Shown: positions 1 through 8,543 of the stretch, one piece after another
Layout: each line of letters starts with the position of its first letter
Position numbering within the stretch: position 1 is the first letter of the stretch
Source of the DNA: Helicobacter pylori
GTDB taxonomy: Bacteria > Campylobacterota > Campylobacteria > Campylobacterales > Helicobacteraceae
Direction: 5' to 3'
Length of the DNA stretch: 64,000 nt
NCBI RefSeq assembly: GCF_001653455.1
Contig: NZ_CP011486.1
Span: forward strand, 1,302,001-1,366,000
Notes under the pieces: generated by a model
Databases searched by the model: none
What the model was told of the DNA's origin: nothing
The model's input: only the letters and a program-made list of their open reading frames with translations
Position numbers and translations under genes: made by a program

Positions 1-382
1 ACACAACCCTTTTTTTTCACTCTTTGTTTTGGATTTATCAAAAGAGCCACCAAAAGAAAAAGAGGGCCTTAAAGATCCGCTCTCTTGTAGGCTTAAAGAC
101 AAAGAAGCACTTTTTTTGTTAGGTTTAAGCGTGTCCAAAAAAGTCGGTAACGCCGCAAAACGCAACCTTATTAAACGCCGTTTGCGATCGCTTGCATCAA
201 GGCATGCCGCTCTTTGTCAAGGACTTGCTTTGGTGTTTGTGCCTAGAGGCGATTGTTATCATTTGGATTTTTGGGCTTTAGAAAAACATTTTTTAGAAAC
301 GCTAACTTCCATTAAAGGCTATATGAACAAAGCCCTAAAAGACTTGAAAAAAGGAACGACTCATACCTATGCGAAACCATAA
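1..382 (+). CDS. rnpA: RNase P protein component (5' end outside window)
   Basis: Protein subunit of ribonuclease P, which helps the catalytic RNA remove 5' leaders from precursor tRNAs. The reading frame is open from base 2 with no start codon in the window, so the N-terminus is missing; the internal TTG at 29 is not a credible start. The family signature is seen in the stretch [17 protein letters not shown], the basic RNR-type RNA-binding motif. The gene ends inside yidD (14-bp overlap), the usual rpmH-rnpA-yidD-yidC order, so the complete gene and rpmH should lie just upstream of the window. Confidence 0.95.
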   Translation, partial: HNPFFSLFVLDLSKEPPKEKEGLKDPLSCRLKDKEALFLLGLSVSKKVGNAAKRNLIKRRLRSLASRHAALCQGLALVFVPRGDCYHLDFWALEKHFLETLTSIKGYMNKALKDLKKGTTHTYAKP

Positions 383-710
383 AACGCCTTTTTTGAATGC
401 GATTTTTATAGCGTTAGTTAAGGGCTATCAGCGTTTTTTTTCGGCTTTCACTTTTTCAAGCTGCCGGTTTTACCCCACTTGCTCCAACTACGCTCTATGG
501 TTGCTCTCTTTTGAAAACCCTTTGATCGCTATGGGCAAGATCATTTTAAGGATACTCTCATGCAACCCTTTTTGCTCTGGGGGCATTGCTTACCCTACCA
601 CTCGCTTGAAACGCCCTAGTTTGCTCCAATTTAACAGGAATTTTAAAACCATCACTTTTTGGCTTATCCCCACCAAAAGCCGCACAACTTACTACATCAT
701 TAAGGTTTAA
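369..710 (+). CDS. yidD: Membrane protein insertion efficiency factor YidD
   Basis: Small inner-membrane-associated protein thought to assist YidC-dependent insertion. The diagnostic motif [12 protein letters not shown] is at about residues 33-44, and a second cysteine-containing stretch (CNPFCSGG) follows, as in the family. An amphipathic N-terminal helix is visible. The gene overlaps rnpA and stops 5 bp before yidC, so the three are surely co-transcribed. At 113 residues it is slightly longer than many YidD proteins because of a basic C-terminal tail. Confidence 0.93.
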   Translation: MRNHKTPFLNAIFIALVKGYQRFFSAFTFSSCRFYPTCSNYALWLLSFENPLIAMGKIILRILSCNPFCSGGIAYPTTRLKRPSLLQFNRNFKTITFWLIPTKSRTTYYIIKV

Positions 711-715
711 TCACA

Positions 716-2362
716 ATGGATAAAAACAATAACACTAATTTACGCTTGATTTTAGCGGTCGCTTTGTCTTTTTTGTTTATCACTCTTTATAGCTATTTTT
801 TCCAAAAACCCAACAAAACAACAACCGAAACCACCAAGCAAGAAGTAACGCATAACAACACAGCTTTAAACCCCAACGCACCCACCGCCACCCAAAATTT
901 TAGCGCTACTCAAACCATTCCCCAAGAGAATTTGTTAAGCGCCATTTCTTTTGAACATGCCAGGATTGAAATTGATTTTTTAGGGCGTATCAAACAGGTT
1001 TATCTCAAAGATAAAAAATACCTAACCCCCAAACAAAAGGGCTTTTTTGAGCATGTGAGCCATCTTTTTAGCTCCAAAGAAAACGCGCAACCCCCCCTGA
1101 AAGAACTCCCCCTTTTAGGCGATAATTTAAAGCCTTTAGAAGTGCGCTTTTTAGACCCTACGCTCAATAATAAAGCGTTCAACACCCCTTATAGCGCTTC
1201 AAAAACCACTCTTGGGCCTAACGAACAGCTTGTTTTAACCCAAGATTTAGGCGATCTGGTTATCATTAAAACTCTAACTTTTTATGATGATTTGCATTAT
1301 GATTTGCAAATTGCATTCAAATCGCCTAACAACATTATCCCTAGCTATGTGATCACCAATGGTTACAGACCGGTGGCTGATTTGGACAGCTACACCTTTT
1401 CGGGCGTGCTTTTAGAAAACAACGACAAAAAAATTGAAAAAATTGAAGATAAAGACGCTAAAGAAATCAAACGCTTTTCTAATATCCTCTTTTTATCCAG
1501 CGTGGATAGGTATTTCACCACCTTGCTTTTTACCGATGACCCTCAAGGTTTTGAAGTCTTAATCAATCCAGAAACCGGTACTAAAAACCCCTTAGGATTC
1601 ATTTCTCTTAAAAACGAAGCGGCTTTGCATGGCTATATTGGCCCTAAAGACTACCGCTCTTTGAAAGCGATTTCACCCATGCTCACTGATGCGATAGAGT
1701 ATGGCTTGATCACTTTCTTCGCTAAAGGCGTGTTTGTTTTACTGGATTATTTGTATCAATTTGTGGGCAACTGGGGTTGGGCTATCATTCTTTTAACGAT
1801 TATTGTGCGCATTATCCTCTATCCTTTAAGTTATAAGGGCATGGTGAGCATGCAAAAGCTCAAAGAATTAGCCCCCAAAATGAAAGAACTCCAAGAAAAA
1901 TACAAAGGCGAACCCCAAAAGTTGCAAGCCCACATGATGCAGCTTTACAAAAAACATGGGGCTAACCCCTTAGGCGGCTGTCTGCCCTTGATCTTGCAAA
2001 TCCCGGTATTTTTTGCGATTTATAGAGTGCTTTATAACGCTGTGGAATTGAAAAGCTCAGAGTGGATTTTATGGATTCACGATCTATCCATCATGGATCC
2101 GTATTTTATTTTACCGCTTCTTATGGGAGCGTCTATGTATTGGCACCAAAGCGTTACGCCAAACACCATGACTGATCCCATGCAAGCAAAGATTTTTAAA
2201 CTCTTACCCCTATTATTCACAATCTTTTTGATCACTTTCCCTGCAGGATTAGTCTTGTATTGGACCACGAACAACATCCTTTCGGTGTTGCAACAACTCA
2301 TCATCAATAAAGTCTTAGAGAATAAAAAACGAGCGCATGTGCAAAACAAAAAGGAACATTGA
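716..2362 (+). CDS. yidC: Membrane protein insertase YidC
   Basis: Inserts and folds inner-membrane proteins alone or with SecYEG. There is an N-terminal transmembrane segment (about residues 9-28), a long periplasmic domain as in Gram-negative YidC proteins, and then the conserved 60KD_IMP core from about residue 345 to 540 with the hydrophobic segments GWAIILLTIIVRIILYPL, PLILQIPVFFAIYRVL and LLPLLFTIFLITFPAGLVLYW. At 548 residues it has the expected full length. The stop TGA shares a base with the ATG of the next gene. Confidence 0.97.
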   Translation: MDKNNNTNLRLILAVALSFLFITLYSYFFQKPNKTTTETTKQEVTHNNTALNPNAPTATQNFSATQTIPQENLLSAISFEHARIEIDFLGRIKQVYLKDKKYLTPKQKGFFEHVSHLFSSKENAQPPLKELPLLGDNLKPLEVRFLDPTLNNKAFNTPYSASKTTLGPNEQLVLTQDLGDLVIIKTLTFYDDLHYDLQIAFKSPNNIIPSYVITNGYRPVADLDSYTFSGVLLENNDKKIEKIEDKDAKEIKRFSNILFLSSVDRYFTTLLFTDDPQGFEVLINPETGTKNPLGFISLKNEAALHGYIGPKDYRSLKAISPMLTDAIEYGLITFFAKGVFVLLDYLYQFVGNWGWAIILLTIIVRIILYPLSYKGMVSMQKLKELAPKMKELQEKYKGEPQKLQAHMMQLYKKHGANPLGGCLPLILQIPVFFAIYRVLYNAVELKSSEWILWIHDLSIMDPYFILPLLMGASMYWHQSVTPNTMTDPMQAKIFKLLPLLFTIFLITFPAGLVLYWTTNNILSVLQQLIINKVLENKKRAHVQNKKEH

Positions 2363-3153
2363 TGCAAAATCCTATTGAAATCAAAGCCAAAACCTTAGAA
2401 GAAGCCCTTATCCAGGCTTCTATAAGCTTGAATTGCCCCATCATTAATTTGCAATACGAAGTCATTCAAATGCCCTCTAAAGGTTTTTTAAATATCGGTA
2501 AAAAAGAAGCCATCATTTTAGTAGGCGTTAAAGAAACTAAAGAAAATAGCCTTAAAGAAACCAGCGCTAAAGAAGATCATCAAAATCATAATCAAAATCA
2601 CAATATAGAAGAAAAAAAACAATTAGAAACACCGCAAGAAGAAAAAATCACCCCTAAACCCCCTAAAAAAACCCCTAAAGAAGAGCCTTATCATGAAGAC
2701 AAACTCCATGCGATCAAGCAAGAGTTAAAAGAACTCTTCTCTCATTTGCCCTATAAAATCAACAAAGTGGAAGTCAGCCTTTATGAGCCGGGGGTGTTAT
2801 TGATTAATATTGATGGCGAAGACTCCGCTCTTTTAATTGGCGAGAAAGGCTATCGTTACAAAGCCCTTTCTTACTTGCTTTTTAATTGGATCCACCCTGC
2901 TTATGGCTATAGTATCCGCTTAGAAATCTCCACTTTTTTGCAAAACCAAGAAAAGGTGATGGACACCCAACTCCAAAGCGTGATCATGACCGTGCATGAA
3001 GTGGGCAAAGGGCAAATGAAAGCCCCTGATGGCGTTTTAACCTATATCGCTTTAAAAAAATTACGAAAAGCGTTCCCCAACAAATATGTCTCCATCAAAA
3101 CCAACTTAAACGATGAAAAATACATCGTCATCAACGACTTTAACAATGAATGA
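2362..3153 (+). CDS. jag: Jag/KhpB RNA-binding protein
   Basis: RNA-binding protein of the SpoIIIJ-associated (Jag/KhpB) family. An N-terminal Jag domain (EIKAKTLEEAL and the SKGFLNIGKKEA segment, residues about 6-50) is followed by a low-complexity, charged linker rich in N, H, K and P (about residues 55-110) and a KH-like domain with ALLIGEKGYRYKALSYLL (about residues 153-170). I place the start at the ATG at 2362, which has AAGGA at 2351-2355, rather than the TTG one codon earlier. yidC and jag overlap by one base. Position between yidC and mnmE is the common bacterial arrangement. Confidence 0.93.
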   Translation: MQNPIEIKAKTLEEALIQASISLNCPIINLQYEVIQMPSKGFLNIGKKEAIILVGVKETKENSLKETSAKEDHQNHNQNHNIEEKKQLETPQEEKITPKPPKKTPKEEPYHEDKLHAIKQELKELFSHLPYKINKVEVSLYEPGVLLINIDGEDSALLIGEKGYRYKALSYLLFNWIHPAYGYSIRLEISTFLQNQEKVMDTQLQSVIMTVHEVGKGQMKAPDGVLTYIALKKLRKAFPNKYVSIKTNLNDEKYIVINDFNNE

Positions 3154-4498
3154 CACCATTGCATCTATCGCTACCCCTTTAGGCAAAGGAGCGATTAGCA
3201 TTGTTAAAATCAGCGGCAATAACGCCCTAAACATCCTCAAACAACTCACCCAAAAACAAGATTTCACCCCCAGATACGCTTATGTGTGCGATATTTTTTC
3301 TAATAACATTTTATTGGACAAAGCGTTAGTCATTTATTTCAAAGCCCCTTATAGTTTCACCGGTGAAGATGTGTGCGAAATCCAATGCCACGGAAGCCCC
3401 CTTTTAACCCAAAACATCCTTCAAGCTTGTTTGAATTTAGGAGCCAGGCTTGCTAAAGCCGGGGAATTTAGTAAAAAAGCCTTTTTAAACCACAAAATGG
3501 ATTTGAGCGAGATTGAAGCGAGTGTCCAGCTCATCCTTTGTGAAGATGAAAGCGTTTTAAACGCCCTAGCCAGGCAACTTAAAGGCGAATTGAAAATCTT
3601 TATTGAAGAAGCTAGAAACAATCTTTTAAAGCTTCTAGCGAGTTCAGAAGTTTTGATTGACTATAGCGAAGAGGACATTCCTAGCGATTTTTTAAACGAA
3701 GTGTCTCAAAATTTAGAAAAACAAATCGCCTCTTTTAAAGACTTATTGGATTTTTCTAACATGCAAAAACAAAAAAACAAAGGGCATGCTTTAAGCATTA
3801 TTGGCAAACCTAATGCGGGCAAAAGCTCCCTATTAAACGCCATGCTTTTAGAAGAAAGGGCTTTGGTGAGCGACATTAAAGGCACGACAAGAGACACCAT
3901 AGAAGAAGTCATCGAACTACAAGGGCATAAGGTGCGCTTGATTGACACCGCCGGTATTAGAGAGAGCATGGATAAAATAGAGCGGCTAGGGATTGAAAAA
4001 AGCCTTAAAAGTTTAGAAAATTGCGACATCATTTTAGGCGTGTTTGATCTTTCTAAACCCTTAGAAAAAGAAGATTTTACTATCATTGATGCCCTTAATC
4101 GCGCTAAAAAGCCTTGCATTGTTGTTTTGAATAAAAACGATTTATCGCCCAAGCTAGAGCTTGAAATTTTAAAATCCCATCTTCAAATCCCTTATTCTTT
4201 ACTAGAGACAAACACCCTAAATTCCAAAGCCTGCTTAAAAGATTTGAGCCAACAAATCAGCGCTTTTTTCCCCAAATTAGACACTCAAAACAAGCTTTTA
4301 CTCACTTCCCTAGCCCAAAAAAACGCCCTAGAAAACGCCATTATTGAATTGCAAAACGCTAAAAACCATTTAGAAACTTTAGAGCTTTTTTCTTACCACA
4401 TTTTAAGCGCGATAGAAAATTTAAACTTGCTCACCCGCCCTTATGAAACCAGCCAAATGCTTGATAGCATGTTCAGCGAATTTTGTTTGGGGAAATGA
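3146..4498 (+). CDS. mnmE: tRNA modification GTPase MnmE (TrmE)
   Basis: With MnmG it installs the carboxymethylaminomethyl group on wobble U34 of certain tRNAs. The N-terminal tetrahydrofolate-binding domain begins DTIASIATPLGKGAIS. The G domain has G1 at G220 (GKPNAGKSS), DTAG for G3 and NKND for G4, and the protein ends in the invariant CLGK, whose cysteine is needed for activity. I use the ATG at 3146, which gives the standard MNDTIA start and 450 residues; the reading frame is open further upstream but only inside jag. It overlaps the jag stop by 8 bp. Confidence 0.97.
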   Translation: MNDTIASIATPLGKGAISIVKISGNNALNILKQLTQKQDFTPRYAYVCDIFSNNILLDKALVIYFKAPYSFTGEDVCEIQCHGSPLLTQNILQACLNLGARLAKAGEFSKKAFLNHKMDLSEIEASVQLILCEDESVLNALARQLKGELKIFIEEARNNLLKLLASSEVLIDYSEEDIPSDFLNEVSQNLEKQIASFKDLLDFSNMQKQKNKGHALSIIGKPNAGKSSLLNAMLLEERALVSDIKGTTRDTIEEVIELQGHKVRLIDTAGIRESMDKIERLGIEKSLKSLENCDIILGVFDLSKPLEKEDFTIIDALNRAKKPCIVVLNKNDLSPKLELEILKSHLQIPYSLLETNTLNSKACLKDLSQQISAFFPKLDTQNKLLLTSLAQKNALENAIIELQNAKNHLETLELFSYHILSAIENLNLLTRPYETSQMLDSMFSEFCLGK

Positions 4499-4701
4499 AA
4501 CGCTTTAACAAGGGATTAAAAAACCTCTCTTTAGCGCTACTTTTTAAGACTTTTTTACCCATTAGCGCTGTTTAATACCTGCATTTACAAAAAACCATGC
4601 TGCAATTTTTCAAAAAGGGGTAAAATAGGCTAGTTTAAAATATATACACACTATCAACTACTTTTGAGTAAAAATGTTAAAAAAGACAATAAGGAGACCG
4701 C
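4499..4701 (+). promoter_or_regulatory. Intergenic leader and putative promoter of homD
   Basis: A 203-bp AT-rich gap between mnmE and homD. A plausible -10 hexamer TAAAAT at 4621-4626 follows a run of G, and a second AT-rich element (TATATA) lies around 4640. A strong Shine-Dalgarno sequence AAGGAG is at 4690-4695, 6 nt before the homD ATG. Which element is the true -10 cannot be decided by eye. Confidence 0.4.
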
Positions 4702-6948
4702 ATGTTAAAACTCGCTAGTAAAACGATTTGTTTATCCCTAATCAGCTCATTCACCGCTTTAGAAGCCTACCCAAAACACCAAAAAGACGGCTTTTTTATA
4801 GAAGCTGGGTTTGAAACCGGGCTGTTGCAAGGCACACAAACGCAAGAACAAACCATAGCCCAAACCCCAAATAAAGAACAGCCTAAACCCAGACCAAAAC
4901 CAAAACCCATTACCCCACAAAGCACTTATGGGAAATACTACATCTCCCAAAGCACCATTTTAAAAAATGCGACCGAGTTATTTGCAGAGGATAATATCAC
5001 CAACTTAACCTTTTATTCTTTAACCCCTGTGTATGTAACCGCCTATAATCAAGAAAGCGCTGAAGAAGCAGGCTATGGGGATAGCAGTTTGATTATGATA
5101 CAAAACTTCCTGCCTTATAATTTAAACAACATTGAGCTTAGCTATACGGACGATCAAGGCAATGTAGTCAGTTTGGGCGTGATAGAGACGATCCCTAAAC
5201 AATCTCAAATCGTTCTGCCGGCAAGCTTGTTTAACGACCCGCAACTTAACGCTGATGGATTCCAACAACTCCAAACCACCACTACGCAATTTTCTGATGC
5301 CAGCACGCAGAATTTGTTTGATAAGCTCAGTAAGGTTACAACCAATCTTCAAATGACTTATATCAATTACAACCAATTTTCTAGCGGTAACGGCACTGGT
5401 TCTAAACCTCCATGCCCTGCATACGAAAACCAAGCAAATTGTGTGGCTAAAGTGCCGCCTTTCACCTCTCAAGACGCTAAAAATTTGACGAATTTAATGC
5501 TCAATATGATGGCGGTGTTTGATTCTAAATCGTGGGAAGATGCCGTTAAAAACGCCCCTTTCCAGTTTAGCGACAACAACTTATCAGCGCCATGTTTTTC
5601 TGATTACGCTAAATGCGTGAATCCTTACAACGATGGGCTTGTTGATCCTAAATTGATCGCTAAATACGCTCAAGGTGAATACAATATAGAAAACGGGCAA
5701 GTAGGCTCAGTGATATTAACGCCACAAGATGTTATCTATAGTTATAGAGTTACGAATAATATTTATGTGAATCTCTTGCCGCCAAGAGGAGGGGATTTGG
5801 GGCTAGGATCTGAATATGGTGGTCCCAATGGCCCGGGCGATGATGGCACCAATTATGGCGCTTTAGGGATTTTGTCTCCTTTCTTAGACCCTGAAATATT
5901 GTTTGGTAAAGAATTGAATAAAGTCGCCATCATGCAATTAAGAGACATTATCCATGAATACGGCCACACTTTAGGCTATACGCATAACGGGAACATGACC
6001 TATCAAAGGGTGCGCATGTGCCAAGAGGGGAGCGGGCCAGAGGAGCGGTGTGAAGGCGGGAAGATAGAGCAAGTGAACGGGCAAGAAGTGCAAGTGTTTG
6101 ACAATGGGAAAGAAGTGCGAGACACCGATGGCTCTACTTATGATGTGTGCTCTCGTTTTGGCGGTCAAGGCCAGCCCGCTTTCCCTAGCAGCTATCCTAA
6201 CTCCATTTATACTGATTGCTCTCAAGTCCCCGCTGGACTTATAGGCGTTACCAGCGCTGTTTGGCAGCAGCTCATCGATCAAAACGCCCTACCGGTGGAT
6301 TTTACGAATTTGAGCAGTCAACCCAACTATTTAAACGCTAGTTTGAACACGCAAGATTTCGCTACCACTATGCTTAGCGCGATCAGTCAAAGCCTTTCAT
6401 CTTCTAGATCTAGCACCACTACTTACCGCACTTCAAAAACCTCACGACCCTTTGGAGCCCCCCTATTAGGCGTTAATCTTAAAATGGGCTATCAAAAGTA
6501 TTTTAATGACTATATAGGGTTATCTTCTTATGGCATCATCAAATACAACTACGCTCAAGCCAATAACGAAAAAATCCAGCAATTAAGCTATGGGGTGGGA
6601 ATGGATGTATTGTTTGATTTCATCACCAATTACACTAACGAAAAGAACCCTAAAAACAACCTCACTAAAAAAGTTTTCACTTCATCTCTTGGGGTGTTTG
6701 GGGGGTTAAGGGGCTTATACAATAGCTATTATTTGTTGAACCAATACAAAGGGAGCGGTAATTTAAATGTGACCGGCGGGTTGAATTACCGCTACAAGCA
6801 TTCTAAATATTCTGTAGGCATTAGCGTTCCTTTGGTCCAGTTAAAATCCAGAGTCGTTTCTAGCGATGGCACTTATACCAATTCTATCACCCTTAATGAA
6901 GGGGGCAGTCATTTTAAAGTGTTTTTCAATTACGGGTGGATCTTTTAA
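4702..6948 (+). CDS. homD: Outer membrane protein HomD-like, with metzincin zinc motif
   Basis: Helicobacter outer membrane protein of the Hom family; by position and length (748 residues) it matches homD (HP1453), recalled from memory. Residues 1-22 form a signal peptide ending near ALEA, followed by the family N-terminal motif DGFFIEAGFETGLL. The large middle domain has cysteines and carries HEYGHTLGYTH at 418-428, an exact HExxHxxGxxH zinc-binding motif. From about residue 590 alternating hydrophobic strands (LLGVNLKMGYQKYF onward) form a C-terminal beta barrel ending in FFNYGWIF, a terminal aromatic signature for BAM insertion. A truncated paralogue lies just downstream. Proteolytic activity is inference only. 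Confidence 0.85.
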   Translation: MLKLASKTICLSLISSFTALEAYPKHQKDGFFIEAGFETGLLQGTQTQEQTIAQTPNKEQPKPRPKPKPITPQSTYGKYYISQSTILKNATELFAEDNITNLTFYSLTPVYVTAYNQESAEEAGYGDSSLIMIQNFLPYNLNNIELSYTDDQGNVVSLGVIETIPKQSQIVLPASLFNDPQLNADGFQQLQTTTTQFSDASTQNLFDKLSKVTTNLQMTYINYNQFSSGNGTGSKPPCPAYENQANCVAKVPPFTSQDAKNLTNLMLNMMAVFDSKSWEDAVKNAPFQFSDNNLSAPCFSDYAKCVNPYNDGLVDPKLIAKYAQGEYNIENGQVGSVILTPQDVIYSYRVTNNIYVNLLPPRGGDLGLGSEYGGPNGPGDDGTNYGALGILSPFLDPEILFGKELNKVAIMQLRDIIHEYGHTLGYTHNGNMTYQRVRMCQEGSGPEERCEGGKIEQVNGQEVQVFDNGKEVRDTDGSTYDVCSRFGGQGQPAFPSSYPNSIYTDCSQVPAGLIGVTSAVWQQLIDQNALPVDFTNLSSQPNYLNASLNTQDFATTMLSAISQSLSSSRSSTTTYRTSKTSRPFGAPLLGVNLKMGYQKYFNDYIGLSSYGIIKYNYAQANNEKIQQLSYGVGMDVLFDFITNYTNEKNPKNNLTKKVFTSSLGVFGGLRGLYNSYYLLNQYKGSGNLNVTGGLNYRYKHSKYSVGISVPLVQLKSRVVSSDGTYTNSITLNEGGSHFKVFFNYGWIF

Positions 6949-7255
6949 ACTTTAAAGATCCGCTTCTACCCACGCTTTTAGAAGTTATTGCATGAATTAG
7001 TGCAAACTCTTTTTGTCTTATTTTAGCGTTAATGTATTTTAGCGTCAATGGTGGTTTAAAATCCCTTTCTTAACGCTACTTTTAAGGCTTTTATCTGCGA
7101 GCGTTTTAATAGTGCTTGAATAAAATGACAAGTTTAGATATTTATCCCAAATAGTATTTAAATATTTTAAAAAAGATAGTATAATGAAAAATATCAGTCT
7201 GCATAAGTTATCATCTTATTTTATGACAAAATACTAAAAATAATCAAGGAAAATC
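6949..7255. other. Intergenic region between homD and its truncated paralogue
   Basis: 307 bp without a credible gene. A short inverted repeat (CTTCTA/TAGAAG, 6964-6984) follows homD and might form a weak terminator hairpin, though no clear T run follows. The last 80 bases are very AT-rich and hold the promoter described separately. Confidence 0.5.
7180..7185 (+). promoter_or_regulatory. -10 element for the homD-like gene
   Basis: Perfect TATAAT preceded by AT-rich DNA, about 71 bp upstream of the ATG at 7256. It implies a leader of roughly 60-65 nt. The downstream Shine-Dalgarno is AAGGA at 7246-7250. So the truncated gene still has apparently intact expression signals. Confidence 0.5.
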
Positions 7256-7780
7256 ATGCTAAAACTCGTTAGCAAAACGATTTGTTTGTCTTTAATTGGC
7301 CTGTTCAATCCTTTAGAAGCCTTTCAAAAAAACCAAAAAGACGGCTTTTTTATAGAAGCCGGGTTTGAAACCGGGCTATTAGAAGGCACACAAACCAAAG
7401 AACAAACAATAACCCAAAACACCCAAAATCCCTATGAAAACCCCCTAACCCACCCACAAACTAAAGAGCAAGACAAAGGCGATACAGCCACCCCACAAAG
7501 CGTCTATGGGAGGTATTACATACTCCAAAGCACCATTTTAGAAAAAGCGACCGAACTATTCACCACGGCTAATATTGATGGCAACGGCTTAACCTTTTAT
7601 TCTCAAAACCCTGTGTATGTGATGGCATACAACAAAGACAATGCCGAGTTTGAAGGTTATGGCAATGATAGCGTGGTTGTGATACAAAACTTTCTCCCCT
7701 ATAATTTAAACAATATTGAACTCAGTTATACTTTAATGGGGGGGTTGGCAAGAAAAATAAAGGCTTTGTTTAGGAACTAA
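7256..7780 (+). pseudogene. Truncated homD paralogue (N-terminal fragment)
   Basis: The first ~160 codons closely parallel homD: the same signal peptide (LVSKTICLSLIG against LASKTICLSLIS), the motif DGFFIEAGFETGLL, YGRYYILQSTIL, and FLPYNLNNIELSYT. Immediately after that motif the similarity stops, at a G7 run (7738-7744), and the frame ends 14 codons later at 7780. No metzincin region or beta barrel follows. It is therefore a decayed or recombined duplicate of homD. A 174-residue secreted product could still be made because promoter, ribosome site and signal peptide look intact. Confidence 0.8.
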
Positions 7781-7814
7781 CAAAAGAGCTTGCATCAAGC
7801 GCACCAAAAACAAC

Positions 7815-7985
7815 AATGCTAACCATTAAAGAGCGATTTAATGCGTCTATCTTTATATTATTTCATTCTAATGCAGGGACTTTTTCCAAATCTTGTTTGA
7901 AAGCTTCTAGCGACTTTCTCTTGGATCGTTGTTTAGCGCGGTGTCTTTGGGGTATTCTTCAATGGGTTTTTCATTTAATTCGCCT
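7815..7985 (-). pseudogene. Frameshifted C-terminal remnant of an unidentified gene
   Basis: On the minus strand a coherent peptide, NEKPIEEYPKDTALNN, continues after one frame change as SLEAFKQDLEKVPALE and then a stop. Amino-acid composition and codon use look like a real C-terminus. I do not recognise the parent protein. It sits between the truncated homD paralogue and the endonuclease remnant and so is likely a scrap left by the rearrangement. The plus strand also reads as a short hydrophobic peptide here, so the call is tentative. Confidence 0.35.
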
Positions 7986-8428
7986 TATGTCTATACTTTT
8001 TAAATTCAGTAGGGTTTTTAGGCAAGGCTTAGATTTGAAAGCTTTGCGTTTCAAGCTTTCCAATGGTCATTGAGTTGCAACAACTCTGCGCTGTTTTCTA
8101 CTTTTTTGATAAAATCATTGATAGCATAACAACATATATTAATATTGTCTTTGAATTGGGCGAATTTTGCATATTCTTTGGCATCATCATGGGTATTTGG
8201 AGCTACAAAAACACTGAATTTCTCCCTAATATCGGTGCTATTTTTAATCAATTCTTTTAAATGTTTGGGTATCATTTTGCTTTGACTTCTGTCTCTGATC
8301 AAGCTCACTTCTATATAACTTTGGGCTGTCTATAGCTACAAGGTTTATTACCGCTTGCTGTGTATACGGGCAAGCCTTCGCTTTTATAATGGGGTATCAC
8401 GCTTAAACATTTAAAAGGTTTTAGTTTG
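7986..8428 (-). pseudogene. Decayed copy of the AlwI-like endonuclease 3' end plus flank
   Basis: On the minus strand, 8051-8308 reads SLIRDRSQSKMIPKHLKEL and onward to KKVENSAELLQLNDHWKA, almost the same as the C-terminus of the intact endonuclease gene at 57733-59349. Similarity extends upstream to about 8425 (SEGLPVYTASGNKP) through small deletions and frame changes. Downstream it includes the non-coding flank and the last codons of the horK-like gene (YVYTF then stop), matching 59375-59415. The copy is inverted relative to the intact locus. It has no start and cannot encode a functional enzyme. Confidence 0.85.
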
Positions 8429-8543
8429 TTTAGTCTATTTGGTAGGAAACAAGAGCCAAAAATCTTTAGAGAATTATTTTAAAAATGCCACATCCAACAA
8501 AACACGCTATAAAAACAAGGCACAAAGCGGGATTAAATCCTAC
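8429..8543. other. Non-coding scar downstream of the lpp20 operon
   Basis: Between the endonuclease remnant and the end of the next minus-strand gene. A 43-codon plus-strand frame without a start runs from 8415 to 8546 (includes SLENYFKNATSNKTRYKN and ends KSYL). It may be another gene fragment, but nothing identifies it. Confidence 0.3.

Noticed and set aside
3706-4152. Minus-strand 148-codon frame opposite mnmE
   Set aside because: Shadow of the mnmE G domain; no signals for its own expression.
7816-8073. Plus-strand 85-codon frame as a real small protein
   Set aside because: It crosses the junction between two unrelated gene scraps and mainly reads the antisense of decayed sequence.
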